From: Metabacillus litoralis
GTDB taxonomy: Bacteria > Bacillota > Bacilli > Bacillales > Bacillaceae
Assembly: GCF_007994985.1 (NCBI RefSeq)
Contig: NZ_VOQF01000001.1
Span: forward strand, 1-64,000
Length of the DNA: 64,000 nucleotides
Direction: 5' to 3'
Position numbers and translations under genes: made by a program. Below, piece by piece: positions 18,346-27,036 of the stretch (position 1 is the stretch's first letter; the number at the start of each line of letters is the position of its first letter). Below the pieces are notes generated by a model. It had not been told where the DNA came from and searched no databases. It saw nothing but the letters and a program-made list of their open reading frames with translations.

Positions 18346-19319
18346 TCAATAAGAACTACTTTACCATTTTTAACCTATAATCAGAATCTTTTTTCAATTT
18401 TTACTCAAGGAAATTTTCTATTATATAATTTTATCATTTTTTCTAAAAGGTATGAAAGAACTAACCATGACTAAGTAATGAAATTTATGTAAATTGACTA
18501 GATTCACATATAAATAAGGGATAAAATGAGATAAAATAACTGGTATATTTTATTATTTCTCTAAAGAAGTATAAAAAAAAAGGGTACAGAGGTTAGATTT
18601 AGATAGGAAGCAATAAATAAAAGAAGTAGAAAATTAAAGTACTACCGACCTCTTTTCTTTTATTAACTTTAAACATCATTACGGATTAATGTAATCAATG
18701 ATTGTTTTGTTTAATTAGACACCCATCTATCCAATTAGTAATAAAGACAGGTTCAATGATTAACAACATAAAATTATTAAGGTGTAACTCTATTTCTTTC
18801 ATAATTTACTCGGTTATACTTAAAATAACATATCAAATCACAAGAAATAGCACCCTTTTTCATACGCTGAAATAGTCAGTGTAAAGTTTTTTGGTGCTAT
18901 TTCCAAAGCTATATCCAGCTTATTTCCTTGTGAAATGTTGAAATATAAACGTAAAAAGGGTAAATAGGTCTCATAGATGAGAAAATCCATATATTAAAGG
19001 AATTGATTTAAATTTAGAAAACAATTCAGATATATTCGTTAGTTACTTTATTTTTATAAAGGTAGAAATTGAAACAATTAGTAATAGCTAATATATTATA
19101 GTAGTAAATATGTTAAAATTTTCTTAAAAATGAACTATTGTTGAGTGCTAAAAATGAGTAGCGACGATAGAGTTAAAATTATTAATATACATAATAATAA
19201 AGAACTAATGACACTTATTTTAACAAATATAGTTCAACATTCTTATTAAACATAAAAGGTATTATATCTTCAAATTTTTGGTTGTAATTAGTAGCATGTA
19301 TTCTTTATAACAAAAAGAA
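18346..19319. other. Gene-poor 1-kb AT-rich spacer
   Basis: It holds the promoter side of the helicase operon and an inverted-repeat cluster at 18838-18933. A 31-codon ORF at 19154-19249 (starts MSSDDRVKII) has only a weak GAGTG upstream and is unproven. Nothing else was recognised. Confidence 0.4.
18838..18933. repeat. Nested inverted repeats, possible structured RNA or remnant
   Basis: GAAATAGCACC at 18844-18854 pairs perfectly with 18893-18903, and an outer TCACAAG (18838-18844) pairs with CTTGTGA (18927-18933), whose neighbouring bases again read AAATA/TATTT. This suggests alternative hairpins sharing one arm. No U tract follows and no gene is adjacent; it might be a small RNA or the remnant of a miniature element. 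Confidence 0.35.
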
Positions 19320-19334
19320 ATGGGGTTTTTTATT

Positions 19335-19523
19335 ATGAGTTCAGAACGTGTTATAAAAGAGGTTATAGTAGAAGCTAAACTAAAAGCATTGAAAATTTTC
19401 AATATGATTAGGGATGATTCTATCTACAGTAAGAACAATATAGAACATGATTTACTAGATTTAATCAATTATCTAGATGAAAACGATATTAAGTTGAAAA
19501 ATAAAACAATAAAAGTTATTTAA
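19335..19523 (+). CDS. Small acidic-helical hypothetical protein
   Basis: About 62 aa (MSSERVIKEV...). An in-frame ATG at 19320 would add five residues (MGFFI); neither start has a good ribosome site, with GGGG 9 nt before 19335 being the better. The protein is predicted to be entirely helical, with alternating Lys and Asp/Glu, ending LKNKTIKVI. It stands alone upstream of the convergent HNH gene. I do not recognise it. Coding status rests mainly on length and a plausible helical composition. Confidence 0.5.
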   Translation: MSSERVIKEVIVEAKLKALKIFNMIRDDSIYSKNNIEHDLLDLINYLDENDIKLKNKTIKVI

Positions 19524-19707
19524 TATATAGTTTAAAAATTTTACTCAAACCACAAATGGCATAAGTAAAATAGCAACAGAAAAATTGAATAGAGAATTTT
19601 GTTTAATGACTTTGACCAACTAACTGTTAGTCAAAGTCGTGCTTATTTTCCAATAGCATAAATTTTTATTAATTACAACAAATAACTCACACATTTAGAA
19701 AAACATA

Positions 19708-20721
19708 TCATGCTTTAAGAGGTATCCACAAACTATCAAACCCATTTTTAATCGAATAATCATATAGCATAATAATCTTATCTGTCTTATAATTACTCAT
19801 TAAAGTTGTAATTGAAGTATCCTCTTTCTTATCTGTTAATACTTGATTCCTATCAATTATATATTCCAAATAACTGCGCGTTGGCAACCTATCACTCTTA
19901 GAACTGTTACATTTATTACAAGCTAATACAAGATTCCATATATGATCAGACTGAACAAATGACCAAGGAATAAAGTGATCAACGTGTGTTTCTCTCTTAG
20001 TATCAGATAATTTCTTACCACAATAGAAGCATTCAGCTTTAAAATAAGTTAAAAGAACTTTCTCAAAAGGTTTTAACGAAGATCGTTTTGCAATGCTCTC
20101 TACTTTTCCTAAAAGATAATTGATACTAGGTACTTCATTTAGTTGTTCAATCATGGCTGCCATATGATAATTTGTAAGGTTTACAAGAAGCCTCTGGAAA
20201 TTAAGCATAAAGCCATGAACTGCAGGATTTAACTTTAGCATTTCTTTCTTATGATCAAACGCATAGAAACTGCCTCTTGTATCTCCGTATAGTGCACCAT
20301 ATACATTAATTTTCATAGTTGTTTTTACTTTACTAACTAGTTTTATCTGTAATGTGTCATCTAATTTATCAAACACCATTTCAGATGGTATACCACTTTT
20401 CATTTGCTCTTCTTTGATAATGGAAGCTACTCTAGCTGTCTGCCCACTGTTTTGGTTTAACAAGTCATGATGAACAACTAAATTCCAATAAACCTTAGTA
20501 AATGAGTATGCTAGTTGATCATAAGTTAACTCAAAATCTTCATTTATTTGATACAAATTTTCAATTAATGCTTTGATTAGAGCATATTTATAAGTTGAAG
20601 ATTTTACTGACTTGTTTGATAAGATGATCGTGAATATTCTCCATATTTCTTCATCGGTTAAGTATATCTCTCTTAACTCACCGCCTTTTAATTTATGACC
20701 CAATTTCCTTTCTCCCTTCAC
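19708..20721 (-). CDS. HNH endonuclease
   Basis: Up to 337 aa. The C-terminal region has a treble-clef HNH nuclease: CFYCGKKL, then HVDHFIPWSFV, WNLVLACNKCNSSKSDRLP, giving zinc-binding CxxC pairs around the D-H catalytic centre. The N-terminal 200 residues are helical and unrecognised, possibly a target-recognition or regulatory part. The start is uncertain: GTG 20721 lacks a clear ribosome site, whereas in-frame TTG at 20703 has GGGAG 8 nt upstream. It closes a minus-strand cluster with a 67-aa unknown gene and a MazG-like gene inside the defence island, so an anti-phage nuclease role is plausible but inferred from context. Confidence 0.82.
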   Translation of the reverse strand: MKGERKLGHKLKGGELREIYLTDEEIWRIFTIILSNKSVKSSTYKYALIKALIENLYQINEDFELTYDQLAYSFTKVYWNLVVHHDLLNQNSGQTARVASIIKEEQMKSGIPSEMVFDKLDDTLQIKLVSKVKTTMKINVYGALYGDTRGSFYAFDHKKEMLKLNPAVHGFMLNFQRLLVNLTNYHMAAMIEQLNEVPSINYLLGKVESIAKRSSLKPFEKVLLTYFKAECFYCGKKLSDTKRETHVDHFIPWSFVQSDHIWNLVLACNKCNSSKSDRLPTRSYLEYIIDRNQVLTDKKEDTSITTLMSNYKTDKIIMLYDYSIKNGFDSLWIPLKA

Positions 20722-20770
20722 CCATAAAAAGATTTCATTCTATATATTCAGAAATTCAGAACCTATAGTC

Positions 20771-20974
20771 TTATACTAGTTCATCCTTCAAGTTACTAAA
20801 TGCTCGATTAACAACTTCTTCTTTCTCTTTACCACTAACGATTAATCCTTTTTTGTTTTTAACAGAAGCAAGTACTTTATATTCATCTCGGTCTATATAG
20901 TAAAATATGTCGAGTCGAATCATTGTGTTGTTCATATCTATTAATAGAAATTCCATCGATTGTCCAATAAACAT
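20771..20974 (-). CDS. Small hypothetical protein upstream of HNH gene
   Basis: 67 aa beginning MFIGQSMEFLL, with AAGGA about 10 nt before the ATG. It reads as an alpha/beta fold: two beta strands (DIFYYIDRDEYKVLASV) and a C-terminal charged helix. It sits 49 nt before the HNH gene and 69 nt after the MazG-like gene on the same strand, probably co-transcribed. I do not recognise a family; a nuclease-associated regulatory protein is only a guess. Confidence 0.55.
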   Translation of the reverse strand: MFIGQSMEFLLIDMNNTMIRLDIFYYIDRDEYKVLASVKNKKGLIVSGKEKEEVVNRAFSNLKDELV

Positions 20975-21043
20975 GTTTGCAACAGTCCTTATTAAATAAT
21001 AATGTTATGTAAAGTAGTTTATATGTATTTTAATAAAATATAG

Positions 21044-21367
21044 TTAGTCTTCCACTTCAATTAAGAAAATTTTCTCACCAAAGCTACCTCGTTTTTCTTC
21101 TTTCTGTTGTCTAATTGAATTGATTTCTTCTAAAGTTGAACCATGATAAACAGCTACTGCATTAATCACTTCTAGTAAATCCCCTAGTTCTTCAAGAGAG
21201 CTTTCTCTATCCTTTGCTTCCACAAATTCATTTAATTCTTCATATGCTTTCTTCTTTAGTTCTTCTATGTATTCTTCATTATTTAGTTTTCTTACTTCAT
21301 ACTTTTTACCTGTCTGATCAATAATTGCTGGGATTTTGTCTCGTACAAGTTTATTATAAGTAGGCAT
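21044..21367 (-). CDS. MazG-like / phosphoribosyl-ATP pyrophosphohydrolase-like NTP hydrolase
   Basis: About 107 aa from ATG 21367, which has AGGAAG at 8-nt spacing (a GTG three codons upstream is too close to that site). Begins MPTYNKLVRDKIPAII, the typical start of this family, followed by the all-alpha NTP pyrophosphatase motif EELNEFVEA...SLEELGDLLEVINAV, i.e. E-E-x-x-E then E-x-x-D for metal binding. The family cleaves nucleoside triphosphates to monophosphates and pyrophosphate; substrate here is unknown. Its place in the island suggests nucleotide-pool defence or house-cleaning. Intact. Confidence 0.85.
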   Translation of the reverse strand: MPTYNKLVRDKIPAIIDQTGKKYEVRKLNNEEYIEELKKKAYEELNEFVEAKDRESSLEELGDLLEVINAVAVYHGSTLEEINSIRQQKEEKRGSFGEKIFLIEVED

Positions 21368-21526
21368 AATTGACACTTCCTATATATCTAATTTTCACTA
21401 TATATAATCCATTCGACAATAACTGTTACTTTCCTCCATTTACTTATAATAACTACTATATTTCCTTTTTAATAAAAATAAAAAATGATATGATAATTTA
21501 AGATCAATTTTATTTCGGGGGATATT

Positions 21527-21922
21527 ATGAAAAAAACAGTAAAAGTCGTTGCAGCTATTATTGAAAATGAACAAAATGAGATTCTTTGTGCTTTACGATC
21601 ACCGGAAATGGCTATCCCTAATATGTGGGAATTTCCTGGTGGTAAAGTAGAGAAGAATGAAGATATTTATTCTGCGTTGGTTAGAGAGATCAAAGAAGAA
21701 CTAGATTGTACAATTGAAACTATTGATTTATTTAATGATCATACACATGAGTACGATTCTTTTATCATTAATTTAATCGCGATCAAGTGTAAAGTTGCCC
21801 AGGGCAATCCTACTCCTAGTGAGCATTCCACATTAATTTGGTTGAAAAGAGAAAATCTTGATTCACTTAAATGGGCTCCAGCTGACATTCCAGCTGTTGA
21901 GCAGCTTATTGGTGAGTATTAA
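21527..21922 (+). CDS. Nudix hydrolase of the MutT / CTP pyrophosphohydrolase type
   Basis: 131 aa. The Nudix box is complete: G-K-V-E-K-N-E then seven residues and R-E-I-K-E-E-L-D (about residues 38-60), preceded by MWEFPGGK. MutT-type enzymes hydrolyse oxidised or modified (d)NTPs such as 8-oxo-dGTP or 5-methyl-dCTP. ATG 21527 has GGGGG upstream. It is divergent from the MazG-like gene (about 160 nt between starts) and convergent with the presumed restriction endonuclease. Nudix genes near cytosine-5 methyltransferase systems could act on modified nucleotides, but that link is inference. Confidence 0.87.
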   Translation: MKKTVKVVAAIIENEQNEILCALRSPEMAIPNMWEFPGGKVEKNEDIYSALVREIKEELDCTIETIDLFNDHTHEYDSFIINLIAIKCKVAQGNPTPSEHSTLIWLKRENLDSLKWAPADIPAVEQLIGEY

Positions 21923-21962
21923 GGAAGTTCGTAATTTCACCTTAATACTTCATTTCGAGTAA

Positions 21963-22000
21963 AAAAAGGTACAAAACTCCATGTTTTCGCACCTTTTTAT
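21963..22000 (+). terminator. Rho-independent terminator of the Nudix gene
   Basis: GGTACAAAAC and GTTTTCGCACC form a stem with small mismatches around TCCAT, flanked by a run of A on the left and TTTTT on the right, so it may serve both directions (the endonuclease gene ends at 22131 on the other strand). Confidence 0.7.
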
Positions 22001-22130
22001 GTATCATAATTATTTTTAGTTACTTATTTGTACTTTTATCCGATTATTTTAAAGAATAGGAATCGGTCCAGGTTTACAATCTATCGAAATTCACTAATCA
22101 TTTAGAAAAACGTAATTTTGATCCCTTGTA

Positions 22131-23855
22131 TCATATATTTAACTTTACTTCGCAAGATAATTTTAGAGAAGACCACCCTTTATCATGACCAGAACTAAAT
22201 TTAACCCTGAGCGATAATTCCTCATTATTTTCATTCCATGTAAGTGTAGTTTGTATAAGAGATGGAAATTTCTCTAATACATTAACTTTTGTATTTACAT
22301 TTCCATGCTCCAAAATCACACTTTCGTTTTGGCTATAAAATGAAATAATTAGAGCCGACTCACCTAATAAATTTCTAATGCCTTGTTTTAATTCATGTTG
22401 CTGTGCTGACTTTAACTTCTTACCTATTTCTTCTGTTACTTTAATTAAACATTGTTGATGATCCAATGTATTATTAGAAAATAGCTCCTTTGTTTCCGCT
22501 ATTGTATTTTCCATAGATCCTATCCCAAAGTACTGATCACTTAGAATAGTTCCTACCCCTGGATTTTTAGTTGTTAATTTCTTTACCTTTTTAGAGTATG
22601 CCTTTAAAGAAAACTTCTCTTCATACATTTTTCCATGTACCAATAACACTAGTTTTAAATCACTAGTATCAAGGCGATTTGTCATATAACTATCTGGAAC
22701 AAGTTGTATACTATCAATGGTGTATGACTTATATTTATCTGTTAGATAGGAATTCAATTTCATAATAGTATTTTGATTTGTATTCATCATATCTTTAATC
22801 GTAGAAAAAGGAATTAAATCAGAATATTTATTAAAAATAGTCTTATATTCTTCATTATCTACCTGCTTTACAGATAAATTGGAGTTTATTATTTCATAAT
22901 AAACTAGAGCCTCGTTACACTTTCCGATTGCATTGCTAATATTTCCATCTTTAGTTTGCTTATGAATTTTTATAAGTTTTTCAAATTCATAAAGATCCTT
23001 TTTATTTCTATCTTCAATTTGCTTATCTTCATTAAAAATTTCCTCATAACTAGTTGCAAGCTTGATAGAGGAAGTTGGTCCACTTTCAAATTTAAAACGA
23101 ATCAATAATGAGGTATTTCCTTTACTTAAACCAATTGAGTTTCTACCTTTTTTATAAATATTGATAGTTGAACTATTATCATATTGAAAGTTCAACGTTT
23201 CAACACACAAACACTCGTTCTTATTATTGTATCGTGTTATAATATTAGTTGAATCTAGTAGCAATAAATCTTTAAATGCTTTATTCAAATCGTCTAGCCG
23301 TTCATTATACTGTTCTCGCAAAAGTGTAAAACAGTGTTCTCGTATTTTAAATAAAAATCCTTGACGAATTGGTTCAATTTCTTCTGAAAAATGACTATAG
23401 GATCGTTCAATTGATTTCTTAAGTTCAGTTTTATTTTTGTATAGAACTTCATTTTCATTTTTAGAATCAATTTCCCTTAGATAACTTAGATATTCAATCT
23501 CAAATAATTGGTTGAATTTTAGTTGTATATCATCAGCATGAAAGTACTTTTTCAAAAAACTTAGAGCACCTAGATTTTTGGGTTGGATTTTCCCTTTTCC
23601 TTTGATTAAGAAAAGATTAATGTCAACCTTTGAACTACTATCTAGCGTTATTGTAATATCAGCATGTTTATCTGGTGTGCTTTTTTCAAATTTGGACTCT
23701 ATATCTATTATATTAGGATATTCTCCTAATATATAATTTACCGTGTTTAACGTAGTTTCTTCTTTGGAATATAAAGTTTCACCTTCAATTACCCGCTTTA
23801 TATTCTTTACTACATCTAAGACATGTCCATCCCCGATTTTCTTAGAGCGACTCAT
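22131..23855 (-). CDS. Presumed type II restriction endonuclease partner of the C5 methyltransferase
   Basis: 574 aa, not matched to a named family by eye. It is divergent from the methyltransferase with 125 nt between starts, the classic restriction-modification layout. In the N-terminal part HADITITL (D about residue 67) is followed by VDINLFLIKGKGKIQPKNLGA (split here as INLFLI and KGKGKIQPKN), which may be the D...x-K core of a PD-(D/E)XK nuclease. The long middle and C-terminal parts are charged and helical. ATG 23855 has GGAGGAG at good spacing. Function is inferred mostly from context; alternatively it is a methyltransferase-associated DNA-binding protein. Confidence 0.65.
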   Translation of the reverse strand: MSRSKKIGDGHVLDVVKNIKRVIEGETLYSKEETTLNTVNYILGEYPNIIDIESKFEKSTPDKHADITITLDSSSKVDINLFLIKGKGKIQPKNLGALSFLKKYFHADDIQLKFNQLFEIEYLSYLREIDSKNENEVLYKNKTELKKSIERSYSHFSEEIEPIRQGFLFKIREHCFTLLREQYNERLDDLNKAFKDLLLLDSTNIITRYNNKNECLCVETLNFQYDNSSTINIYKKGRNSIGLSKGNTSLLIRFKFESGPTSSIKLATSYEEIFNEDKQIEDRNKKDLYEFEKLIKIHKQTKDGNISNAIGKCNEALVYYEIINSNLSVKQVDNEEYKTIFNKYSDLIPFSTIKDMMNTNQNTIMKLNSYLTDKYKSYTIDSIQLVPDSYMTNRLDTSDLKLVLLVHGKMYEEKFSLKAYSKKVKKLTTKNPGVGTILSDQYFGIGSMENTIAETKELFSNNTLDHQQCLIKVTEEIGKKLKSAQQHELKQGIRNLLGESALIISFYSQNESVILEHGNVNTKVNVLEKFPSLIQTTLTWNENNEELSLRVKFSSGHDKGWSSLKLSCEVKLNI

Positions 23856-23980
23856 GTAGGTAACTCCTCCAATCCTTTTAAATATTTTAACTCAACGATT
23901 GGAAATAATAAACAAGGAAGATTAACATGGCCTTTTTTGTCGTTTAATGATAAAATATATAACTATTAGAGGTGATATTC

Positions 23981-25252
23981 TTGAAAATTGAAGAACGTGG
24001 GCGAGCTAAATACAAACCCGCAAAGGATTATGATATTAAAGATGTACAAAATCTTCTACTAGAAAAAATTACTGAGGAGCAATTACGTTTACAATCGGTA
24101 AATGATGCGGAAGATTTCTCATCTATTGAATTCAATTCAGATAAATTAAATGTTGTAAGTTTATTCTCAGGATGCGGTGGTCTTGATCTAGGTACTGAGT
24201 TAGCCGGACTTGATGCGATGTTTGGAAAAGAAAAAGTAGATTTCCATTATTCAAATAAAGAATCTTACGATAAAATTCGCAATGATAGTATTTTTCATAC
24301 AATTTGTACTATTGATATGTTTAAAGAAGCAAATCAAACCTACAAGAAAAACTTCCCTTCATCAGTATGTCAAATTGAAAAAGATATCCGTAAAATTAAG
24401 AACTTTCCAATGAGTGATATGGTAATAGGCGGATTTCCTTGTCCTGGGTTTAGTGAGGCTGGACCTAGATTAATTGATGATGAAAGGAATTTTTTATATA
24501 TTCATTTTATAAGATGCTTACTTCAAACTAAACCTTTCTTTTTTGTAGCAGAAAACGTCAAAGGACTATTAACGCTTGGAAAAGGAGAAGTAGCAAAACA
24601 AATCATACAAGACTTTGAATCTGCAGGTTACAAAGTAAAGTTTCAACTAGTTAATGCAGTCGATTATGGTGCACCACAAAACCGTGAACGTGTTTTTATA
24701 GTAGGCGTAAGAAACGATATAAAATACAAATATGAGTTTCCACATCCAACACATGGTGTTAAAAACGACCTACTACCATATAAAACATTAAAAGACTCTA
24801 TATATGATTTAATTGATGATCCAGGAGAATGGTATGAAGGTGGTTTTTCCTCTATGTACCTATCTAGAAATAGAAAAAAGACATGGGAAGACCCAAGTTT
24901 TACTATACAAGCTTCTGGAAGACAAGCACCACTCCATCCCTCTGGTGAATCAATGAAAAAGCTCGATAAAGATTTATGGGAATTACCTGGTGGTCCTGAA
25001 AAAAATAGACGCTTATCATCTAAAGAAATTGCCAGAATCCAGACTTTTCCTGATTGGTTTGTGTTTTCAAAAGGTTCAGAAACATCAGGAAGTAAAAATA
25101 GTCAAATCGATAAAGTATATAAACAAATCGGAAATGCAGTTCCAGTAGAATTAGCCCGTGTAATGATTATGCCAATCGCAGAATGGAGTTCTGCTAACAT
25201 GAACTACCTATTCGAAAAAAGAGAGACAACACACCAACTGGTTCTACTTTAA
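23981..25252 (+). CDS. DNA (cytosine-5-)-methyltransferase
   Basis: About 423 aa from TTG 23981, which has AGAGGTG at 6-nt spacing; the GTG at 23972 lies within that ribosome site. All C5 methyltransferase motifs are present in order: I VSLFSGCGGLDLG, IV GGFPCPGFSEAG with catalytic Cys about 154, VI AENV, VIII QNRERVFIVG, and X QIGNAVP near the end. The extra 40 residues between motifs I and II and a short recognition segment (LSRNRKKTWEDPSFTIQASG) before motif IX are notable. It methylates cytosine at C5 in an unknown target and should protect against the neighbouring endonuclease. It looks intact. Confidence 0.95.
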   Translation: MKIEERGRAKYKPAKDYDIKDVQNLLLEKITEEQLRLQSVNDAEDFSSIEFNSDKLNVVSLFSGCGGLDLGTELAGLDAMFGKEKVDFHYSNKESYDKIRNDSIFHTICTIDMFKEANQTYKKNFPSSVCQIEKDIRKIKNFPMSDMVIGGFPCPGFSEAGPRLIDDERNFLYIHFIRCLLQTKPFFFVAENVKGLLTLGKGEVAKQIIQDFESAGYKVKFQLVNAVDYGAPQNRERVFIVGVRNDIKYKYEFPHPTHGVKNDLLPYKTLKDSIYDLIDDPGEWYEGGFSSMYLSRNRKKTWEDPSFTIQASGRQAPLHPSGESMKKLDKDLWELPGGPEKNRRLSSKEIARIQTFPDWFVFSKGSETSGSKNSQIDKVYKQIGNAVPVELARVMIMPIAEWSSANMNYLFEKRETTHQLVLL

Positions 25253-25265
25253 ATTCACCAACGTC

Positions 25266-25311
25266 AAAAATGCTAGAAACCAATTGTCTAAATATGGTTT
25301 TTAGCATTTTT
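25266..25311 (+). terminator. Rho-independent terminator of the methyltransferase gene
   Basis: A 17-bp near-perfect stem (25266-25282 with 25295-25311) ends in a T6 run, 13 nt after the stop. Confidence 0.88.
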
Positions 25312-25396
25312 TAATATATAAATTCTTCTATTCATATCAAATCTTTGAAATTCCCCTTTACAATAATTAATTTCCAGATTATATTAAATACATAAA

Positions 25397-25456
25397 TACT
25401 CAACGTTGATTAAATAGCGTTGAGTTTATAATTAACCTTATACTCAACATTGAGTA
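25397..25456. promoter_or_regulatory. Cluster of probable PadR operators in front of the ABC operon
   Basis: TACTCAA-CG-TTGATTA (25397-25412), a half-site GCGTTGAGTT (25418-25427) and TACTCAA-CA-TTGAGTA (25441-25456) share a TAnTCAA/TTGAnTA inverted repeat. The same 16-bp motif lies before the padR gene at 27001-27016. The last copy is 28 nt before the ATG of the ATPase gene. PadR proteins bind such palindromes as dimers, so repression of the transporter by the linked regulator is likely. Confidence 0.75.
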
Positions 25457-25484
25457 TATAACATTAACTAAGGAGTGAAACATA

Positions 25485-26192
25485 ATGAGAAAAACAATTG
25501 TCAAGGCGATTAATCTTCATAAGTCATTTGGTCAACGGATCGTTGTAAAAGATCTATCATTAGAAATTAATGAAGGAGAAATATTTGCTGTCATTGGACC
25601 TAATGGAGCTGGAAAATCAACAACAATCGATATTTTACTTGGACTTAAGAAACAAGATAAAGGTGAAGTTACCTTCTGGAGGAGCAACATTCAGGAGCAT
25701 ATTGGTGTTCAATTTCAAACCACACCGTTTTTCGAAGGACTAACAACGGAGGATAATCTGCGTTTATTTGCATCGTTTTATAAGAAAAAGCTAAAAAAAG
25801 AACATTCAAAGAAGCTACTTCATATTTGTGGCTTAGCTGAGGTTGGTGCAACTCAAGCAACGATGTTATCTGGTGGTCAACAAAAGAAGCTAGCGATTGC
25901 GATTGCCATTGTTCATAATCCAAGCTTTCTCATTTTAGACGAACCAACAGCTGCTTTAGATCCCCGCTCGAGAAGAGAAATTCATGATGTGATGCATAGC
26001 TTAAAACAAAACGGTACCACAATTCTTTTCACCTCCCATGATATGAGTGAAGTGGAGAAGATTGCCGATCGATTAATTATGATTGACGATGGAAAAGTTG
26101 TTTTAGAGGGGAAGCCAGATGAATTATGTAGAACTAATTACGTAAACAATTTAGAAGATTTGTATTTAGATCTTACTAAGGAGTGTGTGTAA
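25485..26192 (+). CDS. ABC transporter ATP-binding protein (ABC-2 export type)
   Basis: 235 aa. Walker A GPNGAGKST (about 37-45), Q-loop VQFQTTPF, signature MLSGGQQKK, Walker B FLILDEPTAALDP and the H-loop (FTSHDMSEVE) are all present. The domain layout is that of CcmA-type exporters of drugs, lipids or peptides. AAGGAG precedes ATG 25485. The permease gene begins 2 nt after its stop, and a PadR regulator follows, so this is a self-regulated export module, perhaps for antimicrobial resistance (inference). Substrate unknown. Confidence 0.93.
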   Translation: MRKTIVKAINLHKSFGQRIVVKDLSLEINEGEIFAVIGPNGAGKSTTIDILLGLKKQDKGEVTFWRSNIQEHIGVQFQTTPFFEGLTTEDNLRLFASFYKKKLKKEHSKKLLHICGLAEVGATQATMLSGGQQKKLAIAIAIVHNPSFLILDEPTAALDPRSRREIHDVMHSLKQNGTTILFTSHDMSEVEKIADRLIMIDDGKVVLEGKPDELCRTNYVNNLEDLYLDLTKECV

Positions 26193-26193
26193 T

Positions 26194-26955
26194 ATGTTAT
26201 TTCGTTCGATGATCATTACATCTTTAAAAGATAAAATTTCTTTATGTTACGCAACAGTATTTCCCCTTCTTTTATTATTTGGTATAGATGCATTTATTAG
26301 TAAACCTGATTATGAGCCATTGCTCCTTACAGGTGTTATTACATTAAGTGTAGTATTTTGGAGTGTTCAGGGGATTGCTTTTCAAGTGTTCTCTCAAAGA
26401 AACAAGGGATTATATAAACAGTTGAAAATCACTCCCTATCAAACTGGAAAATTTGTTCTAATCATGGTTGTGGCAAGAACACTGATAGGCGTGATTATTA
26501 ATAGTTTCATTTTGCTTTTAGGAATCGTAATGTACGATATTGATGCTTCATTGCTAGGGGTATTACTATCCATTTTAACGATTACTCTTTCAACATTTTG
26601 TTTTACTTTTCTTGGATTTTTCATTGCTAATTTTGCAAAAAATGAAGGTCAAATCAATATGTACTCGAATCTCATTTACTTACCGATGATTTTTGGAAGT
26701 GAGGCTTTTTATTCACTAGAAAATGCCCCAAGCTGGTTATCTTTTATCGGAAAAATCTTGCCATTCCATCATACGATTAACATGTTGCGTTGTAGCCTTG
26801 ATATTTCAGATGCTGGTATGTTCCTAAATCTTGTTGTGATCATTTCATTTATGTTCGGGTTCTTACTACTAGCTATCTTTACATTTTCGATTGACAATGG
26901 GTTAAAGCAAAGCTCTTTTTATAGAGGTAAAAAGAAACAACAACTCACTAGCTAA
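26194..26955 (+). CDS. ABC-2 type permease
   Basis: About 253 aa from ATG 26194, with AAGGAG 10 nt upstream; an in-frame GTG at 26185 is too close to that site. Six hydrophobic segments are apparent (for example YATVFPLLLLFGIDAF, SFILLLGIVMY, LNLVVIISFMFGFLLLAIF), with the ABC-2 pattern of a conserved FYSLENAPSWLSFIG-type loop before the fifth segment. It forms the membrane channel for the preceding ATPase. Intact, and co-transcribed with it. Confidence 0.9.
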   Translation: MLFRSMIITSLKDKISLCYATVFPLLLLFGIDAFISKPDYEPLLLTGVITLSVVFWSVQGIAFQVFSQRNKGLYKQLKITPYQTGKFVLIMVVARTLIGVIINSFILLLGIVMYDIDASLLGVLLSILTITLSTFCFTFLGFFIANFAKNEGQINMYSNLIYLPMIFGSEAFYSLENAPSWLSFIGKILPFHHTINMLRCSLDISDAGMFLNLVVIISFMFGFLLLAIFTFSIDNGLKQSSFYRGKKKQQLTS

Positions 26956-27000
26956 CTAACTTTACAAAATAATGATCGCATGATATATTTTTTGTACTAA

Positions 27001-27016
27001 TATTCAACGTTGAATA
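27001..27016. promoter_or_regulatory. Palindromic operator before padR
   Basis: TATTCAACGTTGAATA is a perfect 16-bp palindrome ending 20 nt before the padR start and matching the sites at 25397-25456. It indicates autoregulation by PadR. Confidence 0.78.
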
Positions 27017-27036
27017 GTTAAAGTTGAGGTTTTGAT

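Noticed and set aside
22131-23855. Mrr-type or AspBHI-type endonuclease
   Set aside because: No GGRD/EAK signature or SRA-like domain was found; the nuclease motif is only faint.
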